This document shows positions 10,902-18,363 of a DNA stretch of 39,170 nt, one piece after another (position 1 is the stretch's first letter; each line of letters begins with the position of its first letter). A model generated the notes under the pieces. It was given only the letters and a program-made list of their open reading frames with translations. It did not search any database and was not told the DNA's origin. The position numbers and the translations under genes are program-made. The stretch lies in the NCBI GenBank assembly GCA_903970185.1, contig CAJCIC010000060.1, positions 1-39,170 on the forward strand, given 5' to 3'. The DNA comes from Gammaproteobacteria bacterium. GTDB lineage: Bacteria; Pseudomonadota; Gammaproteobacteria; Burkholderiales; Burkholderiaceae_D.

Positions 10902-11750
10902 ATGGGTCTTTTCTCGAGTAAACAAGACCAGGTAGAAGCGGAGGCTGCAACGGGCGCAAGACGCTCGCGGCGCGTAAAAGTGCCTGCGGGCGACCGACCG
11001 CTTGATCCGCTTGACCCCCTGGAGATGCAAAAACGCCGGGCGCGCCGTCGCCTGATTGGCGCAATCGCGCTGGTCGCAGGCGCGGTGGTGCTTCTGCCGA
11101 TGGTGTTCGATTCCGAGCCGCGTTCAGGTGTGGACGACCTCGCAGTCGAGATCCCGGGCCAGGAGACGCCGTTTAACCCCAATATCCCGTCACCGTCGAG
11201 CGTGCCCGCCCAAGTCCCTGGCGCAGTCGCGCCAGCGCCGGCGCAAAGTGTGCTTGTGCCAGGCGCGCCGGCAGCACCCGGCCCGATTGGCGCGCCAGCG
11301 CCACCCCTGGTATCAAGCACGGCGCCAGCGCCGCAGACCGCACAGGTCCAGCCTGCCGAGAGCTCCGCGCCCGCGAAAGCCAAGACCGATGCCAAGACCG
11401 ACGCCAAGGCGGCTGCGCAAAAACCGCAGGCGCCAGTGACCGCCAAGGGCGATGATCCGCGTGCGCTTGCCGCGCTTGAAGGCAAGACGCTTGCCCCCAC
11501 ATTGGATACAAATAGTGGCAGCGAGACCTTCGCCGTTCAGGTCGGCGCGTTTTCGAGCGCCGAGAAAGTCAAGGATGTGCGCGACAAGCTGCAGGCGGCG
11601 GGGCTTAAGCCCTACACCGAGAATCTGTCGACGCCGCAAGGTCCGCGCACGCGCGTTCGGGTCGGGCCCTTTGCCACGCATGATGCAGCCGAGAAGGCGC
11701 GCGAGCGGGTCAATGGCCTGGGGCTTGATGCTTCGGTCGTGTCGTTGTAG
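10902..11750 (+). CDS. SPOR-domain inner-membrane protein (DedD-like)
   Basis: A 282-residue protein with a cytoplasmic basic N-terminus, one membrane helix (about residues 50-70, LIGAIALVAGAVVLLPMVF), a long Ala/Pro/Lys-rich periplasmic linker, and a C-terminal SPOR domain (about 205-282: FAVQVGAFSSAEKVKDVRDKL, then RVRVGPF). SPOR domains bind denuded glycan strands at the septum, so it probably acts in cell division like DedD. The linker includes a lysine/alanine repeat (AKAKTDAKTDAKAAAQK). It sits between folC and cvpA, the usual dedD position. It could equally be called a sporulation-related-repeat protein. Confidence 0.88.
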   Translation: MGLFSSKQDQVEAEAATGARRSRRVKVPAGDRPLDPLDPLEMQKRRARRRLIGAIALVAGAVVLLPMVFDSEPRSGVDDLAVEIPGQETPFNPNIPSPSSVPAQVPGAVAPAPAQSVLVPGAPAAPGPIGAPAPPLVSSTAPAPQTAQVQPAESSAPAKAKTDAKTDAKAAAQKPQAPVTAKGDDPRALAALEGKTLAPTLDTNSGSETFAVQVGAFSSAEKVKDVRDKLQAAGLKPYTENLSTPQGPRTRVRVGPFATHDAAEKARERVNGLGLDASVVSL

Positions 11751-11758
11751 CGAAGCGC

Positions 11759-12247
11759 GTGACGCTGTTCGATTATGTCGTGGTCGCAATTCTTGCGGCC
11801 TCGATCCTGATCAGTGTCTTGCGCGGGCTGGTGCGCGAGGTCTTCTCGCTGTTGAGCTGGATTGCGGCATTCGTGGTGGCAAGCCAGTTCGCCTCGTCGA
11901 TGGCGCGCATGCTGCCCGATGCCCTCTCGGGCGCGACGCTGCGCTATATCGTCGGCTTTTTGGTCCTGCTGGTTGGCATGCTGATTCTCGGCGCCCTGGT
12001 GTCAGCGGCCCTGGGGCTGCTGATCAAGGCCTCGGGACTGGTCATTGCCGACAAGGGGCTCGGTGGGCTTTTCGGCCTTGCGCGCGGCATCGTGATCATC
12101 ATGACGGCGGTGATTCTGGCCGGCCTGACCGAGATGCCGCGCCAGCCGTTTTGGCGTGATTCGATTTCCGCGCCGATCGCAGAGGAAGCGGTCCGTCGCG
12201 TCAAGCCCTTCTTGCCGCCGTCCTGGGCAGAGCACGTGCACTTCTGA
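11759..12247 (+). CDS. cvpA: CvpA family membrane protein
   Basis: A 162-residue membrane protein of the CvpA (colicin V production) family, with about four hydrophobic segments and the typical opening FDYVVVAILAASILISVLRGLVREVFSLLSWI. In enterobacteria CvpA lies directly upstream of purF and affects envelope function and colicin V export; the molecular role is not settled. The start is the GTG at 11759, eight bases after the SPOR gene stop, and purF follows 23 bases later. The gene order supports the identification. Confidence 0.92.
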   Translation: MTLFDYVVVAILAASILISVLRGLVREVFSLLSWIAAFVVASQFASSMARMLPDALSGATLRYIVGFLVLLVGMLILGALVSAALGLLIKASGLVIADKGLGGLFGLARGIVIIMTAVILAGLTEMPRQPFWRDSISAPIAEEAVRRVKPFLPPSWAEHVHF

Positions 12248-12270
12248 TTTCGCGAAAAAGAAAGTTCCTT

Positions 12271-13785
12271 ATGTGCGGTATCGTTGGCGTCGTCTCCCAC
12301 CAGCCGGTGAACCAGCTGCTCTATGACAGCCTGCTCCTGCTCCAGCACCGGGGCCAGGATGCGGCAGGCATCGCCACGGGCATCGGCAAGACCTTCAACA
12401 TGTACAAGGGCGCGGGCCTCGTTCGCGACGTGTTCAGGACGCGCAACATGCGCGATTTGCCAGGCACGATGGGCATCGCCCAGGTCCGCTATCCGACCGC
12501 GGGATCCGCGGGCAATGCCCAGGAGGCCCAGCCCTTTTACGTCAACGCACCGTTTGGCATCACGCTTGCCCACAACGGCAACCTGACCAACTGGGAGCAG
12601 CTCAAAGACGAGATGTACCGCATCGATCGGCGCCACATCAATACCGAATCGGATTCGGAAGTGCTGCTCAATGTGCTTGCCCACGAGTTGCAGATGGCCA
12701 CCGCCGGCTATTCGCTTGACCCGGCTGCAGTCTTCAAGGCCGTCGCAGGCCTGCACCAGCGCGTGCGCGGCTCCTACGCCGTGGTGTCGCAGATCGCAGG
12801 CTTTGGCGTTCTGGCCTTTCGCGATCCGTATGGCATCCGGCCGCTTGTCATCGGCCGTGCCGAGACCGAGCATGGCTTTGACTACCTGATCGCCTCCGAA
12901 TCGGTGGTGCTCGAAGGCCAGGGCTTTGAGCTCTTGCGCGACGTCGCGCCAGGCGAGGCGATCTTCATCGACGTCGACGGCAATTTCTTTGCGCAGCAGT
13001 GCGCCTTGAATCCGACGCTTAACCCGTGCATTTTCGAGTACGTCTACCTCGCCCGCCCGGATTCGCTGATGGATGGCGTGTCGGTCTACGCGGCGCGCTT
13101 GCGCATGGGCGAATACCTCGCCGAGAAAATCAAGCGCGAAGTCTCGATTGGCGATATCGATGTCGTCATGCCGATCCCCGATTCGAGCAGGCCCGCGGCG
13201 ATGCAGCTGGCAGGCAAGCTCAACATCGACTACCGCGAGGGTTTCATCAAGAACCGCTACGTCGGCCGCACCTTCATCATGCCCGGGCAGGCGGTAAGGA
13301 AGAAGTCGGTGCGGCAAAAGCTCAACCCGATCGGCGTCGAGTTCAAGGGCAAGAATGTCCTGATCGTCGATGATTCGATCGTGCGCGGCACCACCAGCAA
13401 CCAGATCGTGCAGATGGCGCGTGAATCCGGGGCCAATCGCGTCGTTTTCGCCTCGGCTGCGCCGCCGGTGCGCTATCCCAACGTGTATGGCATTGACATG
13501 CCCACGCGCGACGAACTGATCGCGTTTAATCGCGATGACGAGCAGATCCGGGAATCGATTGGCGCAGACCAGCTCGTCTACCAGAGCATCGAGGACATGA
13601 AGCAATCGGTACGCGATGTCGCACCGCACATCACGAGCTTTGAGGCATCGTGCTTCGATGGCGTCTACATCACGGGTGATGTCACCACCGACTATCTCGA
13701 TCACATCGAATTCAAGCGCCATGCGCTGCAGGAATCGGCGGGCGAGTCGCGCTCGCAGCTCAATCTCAACCTCGATTCGGATTGA
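12271..13785 (+). CDS. purF: Amidophosphoribosyltransferase
   Basis: A 504-residue enzyme catalysing the first committed step of purine synthesis: PRPP plus glutamine gives phosphoribosylamine. The Cys after the initiator Met (MCGIVGVV) is the Ntn-type glutaminase nucleophile; LQHRGQDAAGIAT, RYPTAGS and AHNGNLTN line that site. The C-terminal phosphoribosyltransferase domain has the PRPP loop VLIVDDSIVRGTTSNQIV. The length is normal. The ATG at 12271 follows an AAGAAAG stretch. No PurR-type operator was recognised upstream. Confidence 0.97.
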   Translation: MCGIVGVVSHQPVNQLLYDSLLLLQHRGQDAAGIATGIGKTFNMYKGAGLVRDVFRTRNMRDLPGTMGIAQVRYPTAGSAGNAQEAQPFYVNAPFGITLAHNGNLTNWEQLKDEMYRIDRRHINTESDSEVLLNVLAHELQMATAGYSLDPAAVFKAVAGLHQRVRGSYAVVSQIAGFGVLAFRDPYGIRPLVIGRAETEHGFDYLIASESVVLEGQGFELLRDVAPGEAIFIDVDGNFFAQQCALNPTLNPCIFEYVYLARPDSLMDGVSVYAARLRMGEYLAEKIKREVSIGDIDVVMPIPDSSRPAAMQLAGKLNIDYREGFIKNRYVGRTFIMPGQAVRKKSVRQKLNPIGVEFKGKNVLIVDDSIVRGTTSNQIVQMARESGANRVVFASAAPPVRYPNVYGIDMPTRDELIAFNRDDEQIRESIGADQLVYQSIEDMKQSVRDVAPHITSFEASCFDGVYITGDVTTDYLDHIEFKRHALQESAGESRSQLNLNLDSD

Positions 13786-13860
13786 TGCCCCGATGAGCGC
13801 TGGCGCAACGCTTGCGGGTCGCGCTTCTCGTTTCGGGTGCGTGCCCGTGCCTCGCACCCG

Positions 13861-14556
13861 ATGAGCCGGCGCGTGCTGGTTGCTGGCGCCACCGGCCTTG
13901 TTGGTCGCGCGCTGCAAGAGGTCCTCCTTGCCCATGGCGGCTATGAAGTCACGGCGCTCGTGCGAAAGCCGCTTCGCCTTGGCGCCCCACGCTTAAACGA
14001 GCTCACCTGCGATTTCGCAGCGCTTGCCAAGACCGTGCTGCCTGAAGCCGACATGGCCTTTTGCTGTCTTGGCACGACGCTTAAGGTTGCGGGCTCAAGC
14101 GAAGCCTTCCGGCGCGTCGATTTCGACTTCGCGCTCAACTTCGCGCGTGCGGCCAAAAAGAGCGGTGCATCGCGCTTCGCGCTCCTGAGTGCGGCAGGCG
14201 CGTCGGCCACCTCAAGGATCCTGTATAGCCGCGTCAAGGCCGACATCGAGGCGGCGGTGACCGCCCTGGAATTTGAGCACCTGCTGATTGCAAGGCCGTC
14301 CCTTTTGATTGGCGATCGCGAGCGCCTGGGGCAGCCCTCGCGGCCGCTCGAGTCGCTCGCGCGGCGCCTGATCGGCCCGGTCTCGTCGATCGTGCCGGCG
14401 AGTTTTCGGCCGATTCGCGCCGACGATCTTGCCCGCGCCATGCTGCGCTTGCTGACGACCACGGCAGATTCGCGCCTTGTCGCCGAAAATGCGCTTTTGC
14501 TCGCCACTGGCGCGCTCGATGCGGCGGGGCCGTGGTCAGCCCGCGCGCGCGTTTGA
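13861..14556 (+). CDS. NAD(P)-binding short-chain-type oxidoreductase
   Basis: A 231-residue atypical short-chain dehydrogenase/NAD(P)H-binding protein. The dinucleotide-binding loop is VLVAGATGLVGRAL at the N-terminus; CCLGTTLKVAGS and FRRVDFDFALNFARAAKKSGASRFALLSAAGA follow, and YSRVKADIE holds the usual Tyr-x3-Lys pair. It resembles the HTATIP2/semialdehyde-dehydrogenase-like group often annotated as nucleoside-diphosphate-sugar epimerase. The substrate is not predictable. I prefer ATG 13861 because it begins just before the Rossmann strand; the frame opens at a GTG 24 bases earlier. It separates purF from metZ, which are adjacent in many relatives. Its stop codon overlaps the predicted metZ promoter. 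Confidence 0.75.
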   Translation: MSRRVLVAGATGLVGRALQEVLLAHGGYEVTALVRKPLRLGAPRLNELTCDFAALAKTVLPEADMAFCCLGTTLKVAGSSEAFRRVDFDFALNFARAAKKSGASRFALLSAAGASATSRILYSRVKADIEAAVTALEFEHLLIARPSLLIGDRERLGQPSRPLESLARRLIGPVSSIVPASFRPIRADDLARAMLRLLTTTADSRLVAENALLLATGALDAAGPWSARARV

Positions 14557-14581
14557 CGCAATTTCGCCGATCGCGCACAAT
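14553..14581 (+). promoter_or_regulatory. Predicted sigma-70 promoter of metZ
   Basis: TTGACG (14553-14558, five of six consensus) is separated by exactly 17 bases from CACAAT (14576-14581, four of six). Transcription would start near 14588, three bases before the predicted SAM-II aptamer, which is where a riboswitch promoter should lie. The -35 box overlaps the stop codon of the preceding gene. Confidence 0.6.
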
Positions 14582-14590
14582 ATTCAAAGA

Positions 14591-14641
14591 CGCGCCGATT
14601 TGACCGCTTGCGGGCGCTTAACAAATACAGCTAAAAGGGGG
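14591..14641 (+). ncRNA. SAM-II (metA-type) riboswitch aptamer
   Basis: The segment follows the SAM-II layout closely. Stem P1 is GCGCC (14592-14596) with GGCGC (14613-14617). Its loop holds GATTT followed by ACCG and TTGC, as in SAM-II. The pseudoknot half P2 can form between ATTT (14598-14601) and AAAT (14623-14626). The 3' end AGCTAAAAGGGGG is nearly the hallmark AGCTAAAAAGG end of the family. SAM-II RNAs bind S-adenosylmethionine and switch off methionine genes, and the gene downstream here is metZ. The match was made from memory of the family sequence, not by a covariance search. Confidence 0.85.
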
Positions 14642-14651
14642 CACGCACCAT

Positions 14652-14686
14652 AAAACCCGCTTTGGCACACGCTTGGCGGGTTTTTT
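14652..14686 (+). terminator. Terminator-like hairpin in metZ leader
   Basis: AAAACCCGC (14652-14660) pairs with GCGGGTTTT (14676-14684) across a 15-base loop, and a run of six T starts at 14681. It lies ten bases after the aptamer and ends 14 bases before the metZ ATG, so it looks like a regulated terminator rather than the end of the previous gene. The 3' end of the aptamer, AAAGGGGG (14634-14641), can pair with CCCGCTTT (14656-14663) except for one G-G mismatch; that pairing would block the terminator when SAM is absent. Confidence 0.65.
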
Positions 14687-14700
14687 CATTGGGACGGCAC

Positions 14701-15885
14701 ATGGATTCGGACAGCCACTTCGAGACCCTCGCGATTCGCGCGGGAACCACCAGAAGTTCGTTTGCGGAACACTCCGAAGCGATGTATTTGACATCGAGCT
14801 TCGTCTTCGCCAGTTCGGCGGATGCGGCGGAGCACTTCAAGCCCGGTGCGCCAGGTTTTGTATATTCGCGCTTCTCCAATCCGGGCGTGACGATGTTCCA
14901 GGACCGCCTTGCCGCCCTTGAAGGTGCCAGCGCGTGTGTCGCCACTGCCTCGGGGATGGCTGCGATCTTTGCCACCTGCCTTGCGCTATTGAAGTCGGGC
15001 GACCATGTCGTCTGCTCGCGCAGCGTGTTTGGCGCCACGACCCAGCTGTTCGATAGCGTGCTCGCGCGCTTTGGCATTCGCACGACCTATGTCGAGCCGA
15101 CCGAACTCGCGCACTGGGAGGCCGCGTGCGAGCCTGCGACACGCCTGTTTTTCCTCGAGACGCCCTCCAATCCGCTGGGTGACGTCATCGATCTTGCCGG
15201 CTTGAAGGCGATCAGCAGCGCCCGTGACATCGTGCTTGTCGTTGACAACTGCCTGCTCACGCCCGCCTTGCAACGGCCGCTTGCGCTTGGCGCCGATGTC
15301 GTCATCCACTCGGCGACAAAATTCATCGACGGCCAGGGACGCGTTCTTGGCGGCGCCGTGCTTGGTTCGTCGGAGTTCATCGACAAGCTGGTCGTGCCGG
15401 TCCTGCGCACGACCGGACCGTCGCTTTCGGCCTTTAACGCCTGGGTGCTCTTAAAAGGCCTCGAGACGCTTTCGGTGCGCATGGAGCGGCACTGTAATTC
15501 GGCGCTCGAGCTGGCGCTCTGGCTCGAATCGCATCCGCGCATCAAGCGCGTCTACTATCCCGGCCTGCCCAGTCATCCGCAATATGAACTGGCCAAGAGG
15601 CAGCAGGCCAGGGCCGGTGCACTGCTGAGCTTTGAAGTGCTCGCAGAAGACGGGCAGGAGCAGTCACGCGCCTGGCAGGTGATCGACGCCTGCCAGATGA
15701 TTTCGATTACCGGCAACCTTGGCGACACGCGCTCGACCATCACCCATCCGGCCACCACCACGCATGGCCGGCTCACCGATGCCCAGCGTGCCGAGGCCGG
15801 CATCAGGCCGGGACTCGTGCGCCTGTCGGTCGGCCTTGAACATGTCGAAGACCTCAAGGCCGATCTCGCGCGCGGCCTGCAATAG
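14701..15885 (+). CDS. metZ: O-succinylhomoserine sulfhydrylase
   Basis: A 394-residue PLP enzyme of the Cys/Met metabolism family that converts O-succinylhomoserine and sulfide to homocysteine. Marks include the start FETLAIRAGTTRSSF, YSRFSNPG, ATASGMAAIFA, FLETPSNPLGD, and the PLP lysine Lys207 in IHSATKFIDGQGRVLGG. The C-terminal SLGD-type segment reads ITGNLGDTRSTITHPATTTHGRL. The start is ATG 14701, with GGGA seven bases upstream; the open frame reaches back into the leader hairpin but that part is not coding. Position behind purF and the SAM-II element agree with a methionine-biosynthesis role. Confidence 0.93.
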   Translation: MDSDSHFETLAIRAGTTRSSFAEHSEAMYLTSSFVFASSADAAEHFKPGAPGFVYSRFSNPGVTMFQDRLAALEGASACVATASGMAAIFATCLALLKSGDHVVCSRSVFGATTQLFDSVLARFGIRTTYVEPTELAHWEAACEPATRLFFLETPSNPLGDVIDLAGLKAISSARDIVLVVDNCLLTPALQRPLALGADVVIHSATKFIDGQGRVLGGAVLGSSEFIDKLVVPVLRTTGPSLSAFNAWVLLKGLETLSVRMERHCNSALELALWLESHPRIKRVYYPGLPSHPQYELAKRQQARAGALLSFEVLAEDGQEQSRAWQVIDACQMISITGNLGDTRSTITHPATTTHGRLTDAQRAEAGIRPGLVRLSVGLEHVEDLKADLARGLQ

Positions 15886-15887
15886 CC

Positions 15888-15904
15888 GCAACGCCTGGCG
15901 TTGC
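15888..15904. terminator. Hairpin between convergent metZ and hydrolase
   Basis: GCAACGCC-T-GGCGTTGC is a perfect inverted repeat with eight-base arms (about six usable pairs and a five-base loop). It fills the 24-base gap between the metZ stop and the stop of the convergent hydrolase. There is no T-tract on either strand, so it may work with Rho or as an RNA-end stabiliser; a two-way terminator is the simplest reading. Confidence 0.5.
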
Positions 15905-15909
15905 TCGAA

Positions 15910-16980
15910 CTAGTCTTCTGCCTTGAGCCAGTCAAGCAGCGTGCGTTGAAAGCGCGCCGGGTCCTGGATCTGCGGCGCATGGCCGAGATCGGCAAACTCG
16001 ACGAGATCGACATGCGGGATGTGCCGGGCTGCTTCCCGGCCGAGTTCGGGATAGTGGCCAAGCGTTGCCTTGACGCTTTCAGGCGCCATCTCCTTGCCGG
16101 GTGCGGTGTTGTCCAGATCGCCGATGATGAGCAGCGTGCGCGGCTCGATGCGGGGGAATTCGTAGAGCACCGGCTGCGTGAAAATCATGTCGTCAATCAG
16201 CGCCGAGTCCCAGGCGACGGCTTCCTTGCCCGGGCCACGGTACATGCCGGCCAGCATCTGCACCCATTTCTCGAACGTGGCATCCCACTTGCCGCCGTAG
16301 TAGGTGTCGCGCTCGTAGTTGCGAAGCCGCTCGGCCGTGGTCTTGACTTCGCGCTGATACCACGCGTCGATGGCAGGCCAGGGCACGCCCTTGGCTTGCC
16401 AGTCTTCAAGGCCGACGGGATCGACAAGCACCAGTGCTTCGGTGGCTTGCGGATACATCAGGGCATAGCGCACGGCAAGCATGCCTCCTGTCGAATGGCC
16501 GATGAAGATGCTGCTTCCAACGTCAAGCGAGGCGAGCAGTGCACGCGTGTTGTGGGCGAGCTGCTCAAACGAGAACTGGTAGCTGCGCGGCTTGCTCGAC
16601 TTGCAAAAACCGATCTGGTCGGGCGCGATCACGCGATAGCCGTTCGCCACCAGCGCCTTGAGGGTATCGATCCACGTGCCGGCGCAAAAATTCTTTCCAT
16701 GCAGCAAGACGGCGGTCCTGCCGTTGGCACGTGAGGGCACGACATCGAGGTAGCTCATGTGCAGCGACTGCCCTTGCGACGTGAATTCGAAGACGTGCAC
16801 CGGATAGCCATAGTCAAAGCCCTCGAGCTCTTCGCCAAACACCGGCTCGCCATCGGCGTTGGCCACGCCCGGCGCGAAAAGCCCCGCCGCGAGCACGAGG
16901 GCGAGGCCGACGATGCGCCCTGCGATGTGCTTGAAGCGTTGATGCCTTCTGACGTTTCTCGTCACGATCGTCTGCAGCAT
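15910..16980 (-). CDS. Exported alpha/beta hydrolase
   Basis: A 356-residue alpha/beta-fold hydrolase. The N-terminus has a basic stretch and a hydrophobic signal segment (IAGRIVGLALVLAAGLFAPGVANA), so the protein should be exported to the periplasm. The oxyanion region is LLHGKNFCAGTW; the nucleophile Ser163 lies in GHSTGGM; the acid is probably the Asp in IIGDLDNTAPG and the His in FADLGHAPQ. It resembles epoxide hydrolase/haloperoxidase-like esterases; the substrate is unknown. I chose ATG 16980 because the signal segment follows at once. The frame stays open to 17208, but that extension is low in hydrolase-like character and overlaps a repeat-rich promoter region. It is divergent from the FecR gene. 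Confidence 0.8.
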   Translation of the reverse strand: MLQTIVTRNVRRHQRFKHIAGRIVGLALVLAAGLFAPGVANADGEPVFGEELEGFDYGYPVHVFEFTSQGQSLHMSYLDVVPSRANGRTAVLLHGKNFCAGTWIDTLKALVANGYRVIAPDQIGFCKSSKPRSYQFSFEQLAHNTRALLASLDVGSSIFIGHSTGGMLAVRYALMYPQATEALVLVDPVGLEDWQAKGVPWPAIDAWYQREVKTTAERLRNYERDTYYGGKWDATFEKWVQMLAGMYRGPGKEAVAWDSALIDDMIFTQPVLYEFPRIEPRTLLIIGDLDNTAPGKEMAPESVKATLGHYPELGREAARHIPHVDLVEFADLGHAPQIQDPARFQRTLLDWLKAED

Positions 16981-17283
16981 GCGATGGCCTGGCCCGGGTT
17001 GCCGCGTTGCCTGTTGCAGGCAACAGCAAGTCTGAAGAAGTGCGTCGTGGCCGGTGCGCTTCTCGGCTTGCGCCTCGGCACTTCGGGTATGAGAACTCTC
17101 CGATGACAGCTTTTGTCGCGATGACAATTTTTTGTCCATCACGGCGTAATCATCGATCGGAAAGAGCAAGAATTCGCTGATTTGGCGCGGATTTTCTGGA
17201 GCACGCATTTTGCTTCACTCTTGCCGTGAATTCAAATTCGATGCGCGCCCTGCATTGAAACAACGACGGGAAGAAAAAAATTC
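16981..17283. promoter_or_regulatory. Divergent intergenic region with tandem repeats
   Basis: About 300 bases, clearly more AT-rich than the flanks, between the leftward hydrolase and the rightward FecR gene. It contains two imperfect direct repeats: CGATGACA-N2-TTTTGTC at 17101-17117 and CGATGACA-N3-TTTTGTC at 17119-17136. Each is also partly self-complementary (GACA/TGTC). A short inverted repeat GAATT-CA-AATTC lies at 17228-17239. I did not find a convincing -35/-10 pair on either strand. If the hydrolase really starts upstream of 16980, part of this region would be coding instead. Confidence 0.4.
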
Positions 17284-17727
17284 ATGCGCATCCATCTGGC
17301 ACTGGCAGGTACGGCCATGGCGCTCTTCTTGACGCTGGCAAGCGCTGAAGACACTCATGTCGCGTTGATCAAGGATGTCACGGGCAGCGTGACCGTGCTG
17401 CGCGCCGGCACGTCGATGCCTGCTGCAGCGGGCACGCAACTGGAGAAATCCGACGAGCTCGTGTCTGCCGCCGGTGCGACAGCGGGCATCGTCTTTCGCG
17501 ACGGCACGCTGTTTACGCTCGGATCGGGCAGCGATGTCATGATCAAGGACTTCCTTTTCGATCCGGTGCAGGCCCGGTACGCGTTTTCGGTGTACCTCGC
17601 GCGCGGATCGGCGATCTATTCTTCCGGCAAGATCGGCAAGGTGTCGCCAGACTCGGTCATCGTGTCCACGCCCAAGGCCGTGATCGGTGTTCGCGGCACG
17701 CGTTTTCTTGTGACAGCGACGGATTGA
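17284..17727 (+). CDS. Secreted FecR-domain protein
   Basis: A 147-residue protein with a signal peptide (MRIHLALAGTAMALFLTLASA) and one FecR domain: DVTGSVTVLRAG, then GTQLEKSDELVSAAGATAGIVFRDGTLFTLGSGS, and the closing STPKAVIGVRGTRFLV. It is the short periplasmic form, not the anti-sigma FecR with a membrane anchor. Such proteins often lie beside CHASE2-sensor signalling proteins, and here the OmpA-like and CHASE2/HD-GYP genes follow on the same strand with 9-base and 4-base-overlap junctions. It may bind a ligand or cell-wall component and feed the sensor; this is inference. The start ATG 17284 has GGGAAG upstream. Confidence 0.85.
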   Translation: MRIHLALAGTAMALFLTLASAEDTHVALIKDVTGSVTVLRAGTSMPAAAGTQLEKSDELVSAAGATAGIVFRDGTLFTLGSGSDVMIKDFLFDPVQARYAFSVYLARGSAIYSSGKIGKVSPDSVIVSTPKAVIGVRGTRFLVTATD

Positions 17728-17736
17728 TCGCCGCTC

Positions 17737-18363
17737 GTGCCAAGCCCACGCGTCCTTGCTGCAACGCTGGTTTTCCTTGCCCTTTCGGGCTGCGCCAGTG
17801 CGCCCGCACCCCCTGCTGACACGGCATCGACGACGGTTGTGCTCTTGCCTGATGAGGACGGCAATGTCGGCGCGATCCTGATCACCAACGCCAGCGGCTC
17901 GCAGCGCGTCGATCAGGCTTTCGTCCAGAGCCGCGTCGACGCGACAAGCAGGGCACCGTCAGCTGGAACCTTCGTCGGCCAGGACCCGTTTGCCGCGCAG
18001 TACGCCCAGATCCTGAAGGCGCAGCCGCCAAAGCCTGCAAGTTTCATTCTTTATTTCGACCTTGGCAGTACTGCGCTTACGGCCGAATCGAAGGCCATGC
18101 TGCCCGCAGTGCTGCGTGCGGCGGCCGCGCGCAAGCCGACAGAAATCAGCGTGTTTGGCTTCGCCGATGCGCTTGGCACGGAAAAGCGCAACGACAAGCT
18201 CTCACAGGAGCGCGCCGAAGCCATCGCCCAGGCCCTGCGCAAGGCCGATCCCGACATTGGTTTTATCGAAGTCGAATACTTCGGTTCGCGCCAGCCCCTC
18301 GTGCCAACGCCGCCGAAGGCGGCCGAAGCCAGGAATCGTCGCGCTGAGGTGATGATCCTGTGA
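17737..18363 (+). CDS. OmpA-like lipoprotein
   Basis: A 208-residue protein starting at GTG 17737. The N-terminus has a lipoprotein signal with the lipobox LSGC (Cys near residue 19), so it should be anchored in a membrane. The C-terminal half is an OmpA-type peptidoglycan-binding domain: FILYFDLGSTALTAESKAML, the ISVFGFADALGTEKRNDKLSQERAEAIAQAL helix with the Asp/Arg pair that binds diaminopimelate, and ARNRRAEVMIL at the end. It overlaps the next gene by four bases (GTGA), which suggests coupled translation. It probably links the outer membrane to peptidoglycan close to the sensor. Confidence 0.87.
   Translation: MPSPRVLAATLVFLALSGCASAPAPPADTASTTVVLLPDEDGNVGAILITNASGSQRVDQAFVQSRVDATSRAPSAGTFVGQDPFAAQYAQILKAQPPKPASFILYFDLGSTALTAESKAMLPAVLRAAAARKPTEISVFGFADALGTEKRNDKLSQERAEAIAQALRKADPDIGFIEVEYFGSRQPLVPTPPKAAEARNRRAEVMIL

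Noticed and set aside
11944-13935. A 663-codon open frame on the reverse strand.
   Set aside because: It is antisense to cvpA and purF, both clearly recognisable. Long shadow frames are common in GC-rich DNA, and its residues (His/Arg/Asp-rich, no domains) do not look like a protein.
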